From: Clostridiales bacterium
Lineage (GTDB): Bacteria; Bacillota_A; Clostridia; Christensenellales; Pumilibacteraceae
Reading direction: 5' to 3'
NCBI GenBank assembly: GCA_031264755.1
Contig: JAISDO010000024.1
Span: forward strand, 1 to 55,786
Length of the DNA: 55,786 nucleotides
Shown: in pieces, positions 26,951 to 36,141 of the stretch
Layout of the letters: the number at the start of each line of letters is the position of its first letter
Position numbering within the stretch: position 1 is the first letter of the stretch
The notes under the pieces: model-generated
What the model was told of the DNA's origin: nothing
What the model saw: only the letters and a program-made list of their open reading frames with translations
Database searches by the model: none
Program-made: the position numbers and the translations under genes

Positions 26951-27985
26951 CTACTTCCACAAAAATGTAGGATACTCATCTAAGTCACCCCTAATTACTC
27001 TAGACAACAACAATGCTTGCAAATGTGGTACAAGCCCCCATTGACACTTCTCTTGCAAGTATGGGTGTGTTATGGTATCTTTCTTTTTGGATTGCCAAGC
27101 AGACAAAAATCGCTTGCGGGCGTCGTCATTGATGAGCACCGCTCCACTCTCTGTGAATCTAAAATCTGTAGCGCCTATCTCGCCACGGTTGATTAGTGAC
27201 AGTACAAACCTATCAGCAAAACAAGCTCTCAACTCCTCCATCAAGTCTAGTGCTAGAGACGCCCTACCCGACCTATCTCTATGCAAAAACCCGACGTACG
27301 CATCCAACCCTACGCCCTCTAGAGCATTGCGACACTCCGCTGCCAATAGCACATAAGCAAATGACAACATTGCATTGATAGGATCAGTTGGTGGACGTCT
27401 ATTGCGGTTGTTGAACTCAAAGAACTCTTTGTTGGTCAATATTAGTTGATCAAAAACTCTAAAGTAGCTCTGAGCGGCGTTGCCCTCTATTGCACGCAAA
27501 GTATCCAAATCCGAACAAGCAAGACTGTCTTGCATGGCTTGTTGAATCTGAGCAGTCTCCTTCTTGATAGCGTCCACATCTACACGCAACTTGTGGTCTC
27601 TAGTTGCACGCTCTAGTGTCCACTTGGAGTTGTGCAACTTGCCAAATACAAAGTTGCGAGCATACATGCAACTCCTCTTCACATCATCTGATATCCTATA
27701 CTGCTCTTTGCGTACTACAACATTGCCACGACTCTCACCTATCACGCTGCCTTGGTACTTGCCACTCTCTGTCAAAAATGTAACAGTAATATTGCGTCTA
27801 ACACACTCAGTAATAAGGCTAGGGCTAATATTGATATTCCAACCAAAGTGTACAATACCCTCAATATTGAGCAACGGGGTCCTAATCAACACAGTGTCGT
27901 GCTCTTTGACTAGTACATTGTCATTCTCCAACGACAAGTATGCTTCGGGCTTGGTGACATACAACACATTCAATAGTTTTTTCAT
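26951..27985 (-). CDS. cas1: CRISPR integrase Cas1 (type I-C)
   Basis: This 344-aa metal-dependent integrase inserts new spacers. The N-terminal beta domain begins MKKLLNVLYVTKPEAYLS, the usual Cas1c start. The catalytic helical domain has the conserved Glu in AIEGNAAQSYF (near 166) and the second metal-site region VGLDAYVGFLHRDRSGRASLALDLMEELRA, with the expected His and Glu. The ATG is 3 nt after the cas4 stop codon. The length is normal and all catalytic positions are present. Confidence 0.97.
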   Translation of the reverse strand: MKKLLNVLYVTKPEAYLSLENDNVLVKEHDTVLIRTPLLNIEGIVHFGWNINISPSLITECVRRNITVTFLTESGKYQGSVIGESRGNVVVRKEQYRISDDVKRSCMYARNFVFGKLHNSKWTLERATRDHKLRVDVDAIKKETAQIQQAMQDSLACSDLDTLRAIEGNAAQSYFRVFDQLILTNKEFFEFNNRNRRPPTDPINAMLSFAYVLLAAECRNALEGVGLDAYVGFLHRDRSGRASLALDLMEELRACFADRFVLSLINRGEIGATDFRFTESGAVLINDDARKRFLSAWQSKKKDTITHPYLQEKCQWGLVPHLQALLLSRVIRGDLDEYPTFLWK

Positions 27986-27988
27986 AAT

Positions 27989-28648
27989 TTAGTCAAGCCC
28001 GCCTTGCAAGTACTGTCGCACAGACTGTTTGGTCTTGGTCAACTCTGGCATACAGATGTCATGTAGCGAGCATTGATTGCAGTGACTGCCAAATTTGGCT
28101 TTTGGAGTATGAACATTGATATGTAGTTGATGCATAGCCAGTACTACATACTCCAATTCATCTCTCAACTCTCTAGTAAACTCTACAACTTCTCTTTTGC
28201 GAGGTTCACCGTAGAACAGTGCTCCAGTCTCTATAGTGCAATTGAGCATTTCTTCTAAACAAACAGCTTGAGCCAATACCTGCAATCTATCACAGTTGTC
28301 TAGTTTTGACTTGCCTTTTTTGTATTCTACAGGATAAGGGATAAACTTGCCTTTATATTTCGGCAAGTATACCCCTCGTTCATCTCTAAAAAATTGCACA
28401 CTATCGCACTCACCAGATATCCCCAATCTAGTTGAAGATACCTTGAGTGCATTAATAGTGATTATATCATTTCGTTTTTCGGCTATTGCACTATCATGCA
28501 CCTTTTTGTGCATAACCCTACCAATAGCCGTCAATGAGTTTTCTATCCATTGATGCTCAATATGTATAAGAGCATATTGGCGTGGACAAAATGCATAGTG
28601 ATTGATACCTGATATGGCTAGATATTCATCTTCGTGATACTGTTGCAT
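27989..28648 (-). CDS. cas4: CRISPR-associated exonuclease Cas4
   Basis: This 219-aa RecB-like nuclease with an Fe-S cluster trims and orients prespacers by PAM. It has HYAFCPRQYALI (first cluster Cys), a RecB Asp/Glu-x-Lys core (GISGECDSVQF, PVEYKKGKSK) and the C-terminal HCNQCSLHDIC cysteine triplet. It starts 5 nt after an isolated full CRISPR repeat, so the first codons follow the repeat's 3' handle directly. It forms the adaptation block with cas1 (3-nt gap). Confidence 0.95.
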   Translation of the reverse strand: MQQYHEDEYLAISGINHYAFCPRQYALIHIEHQWIENSLTAIGRVMHKKVHDSAIAEKRNDIITINALKVSSTRLGISGECDSVQFFRDERGVYLPKYKGKFIPYPVEYKKGKSKLDNCDRLQVLAQAVCLEEMLNCTIETGALFYGEPRKREVVEFTRELRDELEYVVLAMHQLHINVHTPKAKFGSHCNQCSLHDICMPELTKTKQSVRQYLQGGLD

Positions 28649-28653
28649 ATTTC

Positions 28654-28688
28654 ATTTCAATCCACGCCCCCCCTATGTGGGGAGCGAC
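28654..28688 (-). repeat. Isolated CRISPR repeat inside the cas operon, between cas7 and cas4
   Basis: This is an essentially perfect copy of the array repeat with one extra G in the hairpin arm (35 instead of 34 nt), in the same orientation as the operon transcript. It sits 86 bp after the cas7 stop codon and 5 bp before the cas4 start codon. No second repeat flanks it. Because Cas5c cuts this hairpin in pre-crRNA, the cas mRNA should be cut here too. Confidence 0.9.
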
Positions 28689-28774
28689 CGTTACAGTACA
28701 AGTGTCAGGTCAAAAAAGGTACGTGGAGAGTGATTTGTGCCAAAATAATTACACCAAACGTGATTTTGCATGAA

Positions 28775-29626
28775 TTAACAATCTATTTGTTGTGGAGTTA
28801 TACCACTCAATGGAGTAATTGTGTACTCGCCATCTTTGTCAACTGTGAGCGACCTATGAACTTTGGCAGACGAATACTGACCCGACTTGGTATTGTGTTG
28901 CCACCATATCAATTTGACTACTTCCATACTCCCGCTAGGTCTAGCACTAGACTCATCGCCTTCAAACAAAGTCTTGATAGCTTGCTGTATATCTACGGCA
29001 TCTTGATCACTAAATCCTGTCCTATCAGCTAGTTGAGGACTGATGGAACCATATGCAACATATACACCCTTGTTGACCCTATGCTTGCTACCCATAGTAT
29101 CACTTGACTTCTTGCCGTCCGCTGTAGTCTCACTGTTGACTGACTTGGTTATTTGGATAGATTCGGTGGTTATTGGCTCTACGGAAAATGCTGATTGTAT
29201 AGTCACAGGACCTCTAACACCAATGGACACACCATCCACATCACCACCCTTGTCATTCTTTGCATTGGACTTGAATGCAAATACTTGTCCAAAGGCTCTT
29301 ACATCTATCCAATTTGCACAGACTTTTTTGGCTACTGCACTTTTGTCTTTTGCGTCTTCTTTGGGTAGTGTCTTTGTGAATTTGCTAAATCTATCAGTGA
29401 GACTCTTAGCACCGTCATCTGCTAACTCGTCCATTTGGACAAATATATTTTTGCCATTGGCTTGTAGCCTATTGCGTATCTTGCGTTTGAGACAAACGTC
29501 GGATATTTCACCCAATCCATCGCTAGTAGTGCGTGGTCTATTGCCACCAAGCGGATCTCCATTTGGGTTGGCATTGCATACTTTTATGATTACTGCAAAA
29601 TCTATCTTGTTAGTTAGTGTTGTCAT
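28775..29626 (-). CDS. cas7: Type I-C Cascade backbone protein Cas7 (Csd2)
   Basis: This 283-aa protein forms the crRNA-binding filament of the I-C Cascade. The N-terminus IDFAVIIKVCNANPNGDPLGGNRPRTTSDGLG is the Csd2/Csh2 signature (N-x-N-G-D-P). Glycine-rich GVSIGVRGPVTIQSAFSVEP follows in the middle. Its ATG overlaps the end of cas8c by 17 nt. It is followed by a 126-bp gap with an isolated repeat before cas4. Confidence 0.96.
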   Translation of the reverse strand: MTTLTNKIDFAVIIKVCNANPNGDPLGGNRPRTTSDGLGEISDVCLKRKIRNRLQANGKNIFVQMDELADDGAKSLTDRFSKFTKTLPKEDAKDKSAVAKKVCANWIDVRAFGQVFAFKSNAKNDKGGDVDGVSIGVRGPVTIQSAFSVEPITTESIQITKSVNSETTADGKKSSDTMGSKHRVNKGVYVAYGSISPQLADRTGFSDQDAVDIQQAIKTLFEGDESSARPSGSMEVVKLIWWQHNTKSGQYSSAKVHRSLTVDKDGEYTITPLSGITPQQIDC

Positions 29627-31595
29627 CTGATGTATTCTCCTCTTTGTTGTTCTTGTTTAAGTCTCTATTTTGTACTGAGTATCCCAATAGATATAGTGGT
29701 GATAGTGGTTGATTGTTCTCAAATTCACCATTTTGGAATAGTGACATAATCTCGTCTATTTGCATTTGGTACCAACTTGCACCTTGCAATTGATTGATGT
29801 ATGGCTGCAATTGTTGCCACAACAATCCCCAAGTGCTAAAAGGCTTGACTGCAAAACTGCTCATAAGTCTAATAGCGTTTGTAGATCTCTCACTTGTCTT
29901 GTCCGCCTTGTACAAAGCGTGGGACTCTATCTTGTTGGCTATGGACAACAGTCTGCCGTATAGATAGTCTCTGTCATTTCGTTGTTTTTCTAGTTCCAAT
30001 TGTATATATTCTCCTTTGGATTGTCTTATATATTTGCGTATCAAAGCACAAGCAATATTTAGAGCTTGTTCCCAACCATTTTCAAAGTGCATTGGGTTGG
30101 ATACTCTATGAGCAGCCATCTTGACAAGGCTCTCTGGAAATGAGAAATTGCCAAACATGCACTCTAGCAATTGTTTTTGAATTTTCTTTTTGAGTTTGGT
30201 ATAGCCTTCATCTTTGCCCCCGCTACCCTTGCCATATACTGTCTCTAGTATATCTCTAAATGATGGACAACCGACATAGTGCACAACTTTGGATTTGCCT
30301 TTGTCTTTTTTGCTAGATTTGGTGTCATCCTTGATAAATTTGGTCAAATGCCAAGATGTCTCTTCATGCCACTTGGCTATACTTTCTAGATACTCACTCT
30401 CTGGAAATTCTTGATAAAATGTTATGCCCATTCTACCAGTAGTAGCCGCATCAAATATAGCTATAGCAATCTTGCGATTGTGTTGCTTGATGCTACTAGC
30501 ACTACCAAATCCTCTTAGAACCTTAGATACCTTGCGTGAGTAGTTGTTGTCTATCTCTCTTGCTACGTTGGACAACTTGTCAATATCAGTATTTATGCTA
30601 GAGAAATCTTCAAAGATATCATACGAATTGCCATAAGGTTGTATATCTTGTTTGGAGTCACTACCTATCGCCCAAACAACGATGCTTTGAGTGTCTGTAG
30701 CTAATCCATAATTGCTAATAAGCCACCTCAAAGCAATGTGTAACTTTTGGCAAACTGTAGCGTCTACAAGTATAGCATGATTTTGCTCCTCAAACCTACC
30801 ACGATACGTAAATCCAACCATGTCATTGCAAGAAAGTAGTTTGGCATTAGCCACAATATTATTGATTTTCTTTGGGTAAATTTTGACAACTTTGACCAAA
30901 TTACTCCCATCCAAATAATCAAACCCTTCAATATCATTGACTTCAACTTTTGACTGATATTGTATCCATAGTTGATACAATTCTTTGTCATCCCAAACAT
31001 TGGGTTGCATATCATCTGGCACTTGCACACTAAAAGCTACACCCAACTTACCTACAACTTCTACATCCAATTTGGAACTATTAGGAATATATTCCTTTGG
31101 GTTGCTAAACTCGCCATTGTCCATCAAATCTTGAATAATACTGTTTTGGGATAGGTAAGTGTATACGGCGTTGAGTTTGATATTATCGCCTTTCCAACTA
31201 TCAAGTTGGTTGATATATAGGTCGTATTTGGTAGAGTCTACTATCTTTTTATTATTTTTATATTCTGTGTGAAGTGACAAATCCTTGTCAACATAAGCAA
31301 GTTGATCACAAAGTGGGTGAGCTGCTGGACTTCCAGTTCTACCAGTGGATTCTTCTGTGACTGGAATAACAATAGTCTCTTCGTTGCTTTTTCTTTCTAC
31401 AGACAACAACTCACCGTGTTGGTTAAGTTTGACAAAGATAGTAGCTTTGAATGTTGAGTGAAACAATGGCAAAAACATCTTATTATCGTCTACGACCTTA
31501 TCGCCTGTTTTTTTGTCTATACTATAAACTTTGATACCTGTTGCGTTTGACTCACACTTGTTGTAGGTCTCTAGCAAACTAGAAAATATACTCAT
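29610..31595 (-). CDS. cas8c: Type I-C Cascade large subunit Cas8c (Csd1)
   Basis: This 661-aa large subunit recognises the PAM. The Csd1 family shows in LLETYNKCESN..., the segment FLPLFHSTFKATI, HPLCDQLAYV near 95-110, and a helical C-terminal third. I-C systems also make a small subunit, Cas11c, from an internal start near the end of cas8. In-frame ATG codons at 30119 (MAAHRV) and 30092 (MHFENGW) are candidates and would give about 169 or 160 aa, but neither has a strong ribosome site. The gene abuts cas5c (1-nt overlap) and overlaps cas7. Confidence 0.95.
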   Translation of the reverse strand: MSIFSSLLETYNKCESNATGIKVYSIDKKTGDKVVDDNKMFLPLFHSTFKATIFVKLNQHGELLSVERKSNEETIVIPVTEESTGRTGSPAAHPLCDQLAYVDKDLSLHTEYKNNKKIVDSTKYDLYINQLDSWKGDNIKLNAVYTYLSQNSIIQDLMDNGEFSNPKEYIPNSSKLDVEVVGKLGVAFSVQVPDDMQPNVWDDKELYQLWIQYQSKVEVNDIEGFDYLDGSNLVKVVKIYPKKINNIVANAKLLSCNDMVGFTYRGRFEEQNHAILVDATVCQKLHIALRWLISNYGLATDTQSIVVWAIGSDSKQDIQPYGNSYDIFEDFSSINTDIDKLSNVAREIDNNYSRKVSKVLRGFGSASSIKQHNRKIAIAIFDAATTGRMGITFYQEFPESEYLESIAKWHEETSWHLTKFIKDDTKSSKKDKGKSKVVHYVGCPSFRDILETVYGKGSGGKDEGYTKLKKKIQKQLLECMFGNFSFPESLVKMAAHRVSNPMHFENGWEQALNIACALIRKYIRQSKGEYIQLELEKQRNDRDYLYGRLLSIANKIESHALYKADKTSERSTNAIRLMSSFAVKPFSTWGLLWQQLQPYINQLQGASWYQMQIDEIMSLFQNGEFENNQPLSPLYLLGYSVQNRDLNKNNKEENTSDDNTN

Positions 31596-32332
31596 TAGAC
31601 GACAACCTCCTCTTGGTCACAACTACGCAAGTTGGTATCCACAACAAAATCTTTGATAGCTACATTGTCACGCACTACTCTACGACTAAGTATACTATCT
31701 TGAGGTGGGGCAAACTTGATGTACCCGTTGTCCATTTTGCAAGCTCCAAACCTAACACCCAAGTTGTTGGCTCCAGTCTCATCAGGGTAGTCTATACCAT
31801 GAAACATGAATCCAAAATCCAACGTCCCATAATTGTCATAAAATCCACCCCCACTACCAAACTCACAAGACTCCACATAAGCTTGACATTCTCTAGTACC
31901 CAAGAATATGTCACGTCTACCGCCTTTGTCTATAGACCTTTTGGATATATTGTGATGCTTGTTCTCGTTGCGATCATGTTGTAGGTTGGTACGATGTTGA
32001 TTCCACTCAAAGTGTGCGAGCACTTGGTACTTGACATCCTTGAGATATGTGTAGTATGCTAGCTCATTGCCACCACCTAACTTAATTGGTCTAATACCCT
32101 TGCCTTCGGTCTGTATCTTGTTGACTATACGCACGGCATCTACAACCCAAATCAATGTAGGTTTCCAATATACACTCTCCAATATGCCTTTGAGTGCTTG
32201 ATATGTAGGTACTTGATAACTAAATTTCTCACCACCCACTCTAGTAATAGGATCACTAAACAGTGCATATTTGCCATACACTTCAAACTCTACCGAATTT
32301 CGCTTTTTGTCTATCTGCATATCTAACCTCAT
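31595..32332 (-). CDS. cas5c: Type I-C crRNA-processing endoribonuclease Cas5c (Cas5d)
   Basis: This 245-aa protein replaces Cas6 in type I-C: it cuts the repeat hairpin and stays bound to the crRNA 5' handle. The N-terminal fold begins [36 protein letters not shown], and the C-terminal part has the glycine-rich [11 protein letters not shown](T)[13 protein letters not shown] typical of Cas5d. Tyr and Lys/His residues suitable for catalysis are present (YQVPTY, NKHH). The ATG overlaps the stop codon of cas3. The isolated repeats in the operon are its predicted extra substrates. Confidence 0.95.
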   Translation of the reverse strand: MRLDMQIDKKRNSVEFEVYGKYALFSDPITRVGGEKFSYQVPTYQALKGILESVYWKPTLIWVVDAVRIVNKIQTEGKGIRPIKLGGGNELAYYTYLKDVKYQVLAHFEWNQHRTNLQHDRNENKHHNISKRSIDKGGRRDIFLGTRECQAYVESCEFGSGGGFYDNYGTLDFGFMFHGIDYPDETGANNLGVRFGACKMDNGYIKFAPPQDSILSRRVVRDNVAIKDFVVDTNLRSCDQEEVVV

Positions 32333-34671
32333 TAAACTATTAAGTCTTGTAGATTGGCGTCACAGGTTACACCATAGTCTCGTGAATAATTGTCCATATT
32401 GAGCACCTTGACCCCAAACTCTTCATCCAATACACTTATTGCATTGCTATTGTAGAGCAATTTATACTCAGTATCACGGAACAATGATACACTATATTTT
32501 TGCAATTGTCTAATTATAGCCAGTTTGTCCCCAATCCAATGACTATCCTGATACTTGGCAATCAAGTCATGAGATTGATTGTAGTATACGACTACAGTCT
32601 CTGTATTGTTGGCTATTACATTGTACTCTTGAGATGCGGTATCAAAAGCTTGTCTTAGTATATGTTGATACCGTTTGCCCGTGCGATTGGTATAATTGTC
32701 AGTCCCAATGTCATTGGTAGACAACAATTGATATACTGTACCATTATTGAGTTGGAAATCCATCAAATCTTGTCTCTCAGTGAAATAATACTTGTAGAAC
32801 TTGTCCAACATTGCTTGGCTCAAATAGTCTTGTTTTGGGTTCTCTCGTATTACTCTAATGGCATTTTGTTTGCCACACTTGATGTCTTTGAGTCTGTCTA
32901 GATTCTCGTCTTTGAGCGGTACGGCATATACACACTTGGGTTCATCCGATTCGCCATTGCGGTTGCATCTACCACCTGCTTGGGCTATAGAGTCCAACCC
33001 TGCCATAGACCTCACAACGCAACCAAACGATATATCCACACCTGCCTCTATAAGTTGAGTAGACACCAACACAACCCTCTCTCCTTGTGATAGATGCGAC
33101 TTGACTGAGTTGAGAATATCAAACCTATGTGCCGAACACATGGATGTAGATAGGTGGTATACAGCACATGTAGACTGTAATTGCTCTTGCAACTGTTGAA
33201 ACACTTTGCGTGCTACTGACTTGGTATTGACTATTACTAAACAATTGCTCTCTACATACAACTTTTCACCTACAAATTGAACAAACCGATCAATATTCAT
33301 TTCAATCTCTGGTTGTACAATTGTCCTTTTGAGATTGTCAAAATCACCTTCTACACCGTCTATTAGATTGGGATCGTTAGCCAACAACAAATTTTTACGT
33401 AGAGTTTTGCCTATCAATGGCTGTGTAGCTGTGCAAAGCAAAACTGTTGTATTGAGTACAGTAGCCAAAAAGCTAACAGCTTCATTGAACAAATGTATGG
33501 AGTGCATTGGAAGAGACTGTATCTCATCAAAAACAATCACAGCATCTTGCATATTGTGCAACTTACGCAAGTCACTTGCCTTGCCTGACATCACAGTATC
33601 AAGGAACTGCACCATTGTTGTGATTATTATTGGATTGTCCCAACGGCTAATCGCTAGAGACCTCTTGTATCCCTCACTTTTGTCATCAGTTGAGACTATG
33701 TTGGAGTGGTGTTCTAGCAATATATTATTGCTATCATTATGCAAGTCCAAAACATCTCTAACCACTTTGGATGTTTGTTCTATAATAGACAAATATGGTA
33801 TCACATAAACTATACGTTTCTTAGACTTAACTCTAGCGTGATGCAATGCAAATCTCAAAGACGAGAGAGTTTTGCCACCACCTGTAGGCACAGACAATTG
33901 ATATATTCCTGTGTCTTTTACCGCTGCTTCTTTGCATTTGTTGGATATTTTGGTTCTGATTTGTGATATTTGGCTTTGGTTAGTACCAAGTCTAGCTAGT
34001 TTGGACTCAAATACATCTATTAGGTTTTGCCAATCTACTTGTGGGGGAATGTATTGCTTGTCCACATCAAACAAGTATGCGTCATATCTATCTGCATCTA
34101 CGAGACAAGAATATATGTACTTCACGAACAATCCCAAAGCAAAATACATTGATTGTTTGTTTTTGTAACTGTTTTTTAGCTGTTGTACTATGCCGCCTAT
34201 CTCATTTTGAGCTTGTTTGAATAGCGTGTTGAGTTGTTGCAATTCAATTTGTGCAAATTGTGTACATTCATCCAGCTCATATTCTTGATTGTCTTCCGTT
34301 GCCAACCTATCCCAAAATACACTTTCACCGTCAGGTGATACACAATCTTTGAGAGTATTATGATGCCCTACAATACTCAAAGACAACAACTCTCTTAGCA
34401 ATAATGATTGATTGCTATTGTCTATGTGTTGTAGAAAAATAGCCCCTTGTATAGAGTGAACAACCGAACCCCTAACACCACCATCTAACAAATACGCTTG
34501 AAACTTTTGAGTAGCTTTGCCCAAATCATGCAACAAACCTGACAACATGGATATGTTGCCACAATTACTAAAAGATGATGCTATTTCAGCAACTCTATCC
34601 AAATGGTCTCGCAGCAATTGCTTGCCATTGTTATTTTTGCGGGCAAAATATTGATCGTATATATTTGTCAT
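32332..34671 (-). CDS. cas3: CRISPR-associated helicase-nuclease Cas3 (HD fused to SF2 helicase)
   Basis: This 779-aa nuclease-helicase is recruited by Cascade to degrade target DNA. The N-terminal HD nuclease shows HLDRV ... [12 protein letters not shown] near 24-57 and a later H of IVGHH. The helicase has Walker A TGGGKT near 266, DEIQ near 387 and motif [13 protein letters not shown]. It is the first gene of the operon, with no Shine-Dalgarno site before the ATG. Its leader RNA contains a 38-bp perfect palindrome ending 14 nt before the start codon. Confidence 0.96.
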   Translation of the reverse strand: MTNIYDQYFARKNNNGKQLLRDHLDRVAEIASSFSNCGNISMLSGLLHDLGKATQKFQAYLLDGGVRGSVVHSIQGAIFLQHIDNSNQSLLLRELLSLSIVGHHNTLKDCVSPDGESVFWDRLATEDNQEYELDECTQFAQIELQQLNTLFKQAQNEIGGIVQQLKNSYKNKQSMYFALGLFVKYIYSCLVDADRYDAYLFDVDKQYIPPQVDWQNLIDVFESKLARLGTNQSQISQIRTKISNKCKEAAVKDTGIYQLSVPTGGGKTLSSLRFALHHARVKSKKRIVYVIPYLSIIEQTSKVVRDVLDLHNDSNNILLEHHSNIVSTDDKSEGYKRSLAISRWDNPIIITTMVQFLDTVMSGKASDLRKLHNMQDAVIVFDEIQSLPMHSIHLFNEAVSFLATVLNTTVLLCTATQPLIGKTLRKNLLLANDPNLIDGVEGDFDNLKRTIVQPEIEMNIDRFVQFVGEKLYVESNCLVIVNTKSVARKVFQQLQEQLQSTCAVYHLSTSMCSAHRFDILNSVKSHLSQGERVVLVSTQLIEAGVDISFGCVVRSMAGLDSIAQAGGRCNRNGESDEPKCVYAVPLKDENLDRLKDIKCGKQNAIRVIRENPKQDYLSQAMLDKFYKYYFTERQDLMDFQLNNGTVYQLLSTNDIGTDNYTNRTGKRYQHILRQAFDTASQEYNVIANNTETVVVYYNQSHDLIAKYQDSHWIGDKLAIIRQLQKYSVSLFRDTEYKLLYNSNAISVLDEEFGVKVLNMDNYSRDYGVTCDANLQDLIV

Positions 34672-34685
34672 ACTGCAATGCTTAC

Positions 34686-34723
34686 TCTACCCCCCCCCAC
34701 GCATATGCGTGGGGGGGGGTAGA
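34686..34723. repeat. 38-bp perfect GC-rich palindrome just upstream of cas3
   Basis: Nineteen-bp arms with no loop, containing nine C, a central ACGCATATGCGT and nine G, flanked by TCTA/TAGA. In an AT-rich genome this is striking. In the cas leader RNA it would form a very stable hairpin close to the cas3 start codon. No T-run follows, so it is not a standard terminator. Confidence 0.9.
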
Positions 34724-34869
34724 AACCTCGTTGTTGAAGATATTAAGATCTTGCCTGTCCAGCACCATACCTTTGTAGCAAACAACCCAAACTAGTAGAT
34801 ACAAGTTGCGTCCAAGCTAACACTTGCTGATTGCTCATCAACAACATCAGCTTGAACTAGCTTTACCAT
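34687..34869 (-). other. cas leader region with open frames running into the palindrome
   Basis: The 5' leader of the cas operon holds two short frames. One (34682-34768, 28 codons) stops 10 nt before the cas3 start. The other (34687-34869) is open for 60 codons apart from a single TAG at codon 26, with protein-like composition on both sides (VVDEQSASVSLDAT before, LFATKVWCWTGK after). Neither has a good ribosome site. The region could be a leader peptide, a decayed mobile or repetitive element ending in the palindrome, or neither. Confidence 0.3.
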
Positions 34870-34888
34870 TCGGTATCAATGTAACTAT

Positions 34889-34917
34889 ATTATAACACAA
34901 AGCCCAGATTGTGTCAA
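34889..34917 (-). promoter_or_regulatory. Consensus promoter of the cas operon
   Basis: TTGACA (34912-34917), exactly 17 bp, TATAAT (34889-34894) on the minus strand, matching the SigA consensus at all 12 positions. The start point lies about 210 nt upstream of cas3. The core TTTGTGTTATAATATA is shared with the array promoter. Confidence 0.85.
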
Positions 34918-35044
34918 TACAATTTGGCTATTTTAGCTATTTTGGTAGACTAAGATATTATTTTGCCAAATTGTGGTTTATTTGATATATTTTGCACTCA
35001 AGCCAATTTTTGGCAAATTGCAATAAGAACAACAAATAACACAA

Positions 35045-35078
35045 ATGATATCCAATTGCAATAGCCATTAGATATCAT
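35045..35078 (-). terminator. Probable terminator of the glycosyltransferase gene
   Basis: An inverted repeat with 8-bp arms (ATGATATC ... GATATCAT, 18-nt loop) lies 22 nt after the gene and is followed on the minus strand by a T-rich stretch. The remaining sequence from 34918 to 35099 is AT-rich and carries no gene. Confidence 0.4.
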
Positions 35079-35099
35079 ACATATAGTGTACCGTATATA

Positions 35100-35897
35100 T
35101 TACACACCCACTCGCAACTTGTCATCTTGAGATTGTGCTTGTATCTTGTGAATCTTGCGTTTGCACTTGTTGTACAACAAGTTGCAATACATATGTTCAA
35201 ATAGACCCATAACATGTCTAGTCAACACCTTGCGTACAATACGCATTATGGTCATCTTGATACGTTGATTGTCGTTGAGCCAAGCATTGCTACACCTGTG
35301 TATGCAATATGCCTTGTCGCTATCTTTGGTTTTGCGTGTTAGCCAATGCATACTATAAAAATACTCTTGCGACAACAATACAATCCCACCGTCCAACACT
35401 TGACTCTTGCCACGTGGCTTGACACCATAGTTGTACTGCAATACAGCCGAATACGTATGCACACACATCAAGTTGGCATCTTTGGTCACAGTCGGATCTA
35501 CATTGTATATATCCACAACCTTGTGCAGTATATCATGTCCAGGCTCACTACCTATTACCGCATTGTTGACCCAATATTTGCCTTCATAACCTACAAAAAA
35601 ACTGTACTCCAACAAATCATCAAAAGGTCTAATCAACTCTACATCTGTATCTAGATATATACCGCCATGCCTTAACAATATCTCAGCACGCATCATATCT
35701 GCAGCTAGTGCCCAATTGTGTGCTCTAACTGCGTCTCTGATTAGTTGGTTGCTGTTGAGATCGTAGTTGGATTCGTTCCACTCAACTATCTCATAGTCAG
35801 GACAAACTTGGCTCCAAGTCTTCATACAAGCTTGTATAACCTCAGACTTGGGTCCTCCACCTAACCAAATATAATGTAATTTTTTGGGTATTGCCAT
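35100..35897 (-). CDS. GT32-like capsular/polysaccharide glycosyltransferase
   Basis: This 265-aa cytosolic glycosyltransferase is of the Gly_transf_sug (DXD, GT32) type. It begins IPKKLHYIWLGGG, then CMKTWSQVCPDYEIVEWNESNYD. The nucleotide-sugar binding motif is HGGIYLDTDVELI (DXD near 89). NNAVIGSEPGH follows, then a C-terminal HRCSNAW typical of the family. Sugar donor and acceptor cannot be told. A 264-aa paralogue lies immediately upstream; the pair probably modifies surface glycans. Confidence 0.85.
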   Translation of the reverse strand: MAIPKKLHYIWLGGGPKSEVIQACMKTWSQVCPDYEIVEWNESNYDLNSNQLIRDAVRAHNWALAADMMRAEILLRHGGIYLDTDVELIRPFDDLLEYSFFVGYEGKYWVNNAVIGSEPGHDILHKVVDIYNVDPTVTKDANLMCVHTYSAVLQYNYGVKPRGKSQVLDGGIVLLSQEYFYSMHWLTRKTKDSDKAYCIHRCSNAWLNDNQRIKMTIMRIVRKVLTRHVMGLFEHMYCNLLYNKCKRKIHKIQAQSQDDKLRVGV

Positions 35898-36141
35898 ATC
35901 TTATTGGACATCCTATGATATTACCTGCACCAACACAGGCTCGTGACTAGCCACTACAATATAGTATACTTCAAAAAACCAAAATTGTCAATGTATAGCA
36001 CAATTGGTAACAAAATATCAACAAAATGCTTATACTTTTGGTGGTGATGTACATACAAACCAAACCTAAAGTTGTCTAATGTACAAATGCATACTAGTAT
36101 TAGTATGTCTCATATTTGGCAACGACATCAATTGCGACACA

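Noticed and set aside
29043..29630. 195-codon plus-strand frame opposite cas7
   Set aside because: Antisense to the conserved Csd2 reading frame with shadow-like composition.
34682..34768. A named leader peptide or toxin (CreT-like) in front of cas3
   Set aside because: The frames lack ribosome sites and rare-codon runs; the idea of a CRISPR-guarded toxin cannot be supported from sequence alone.
34724..34888. A riboswitch, SRP RNA or tmRNA in the cas leader
   Set aside because: I could not find the conserved core of any such RNA family; only the palindrome and short frames are supported.
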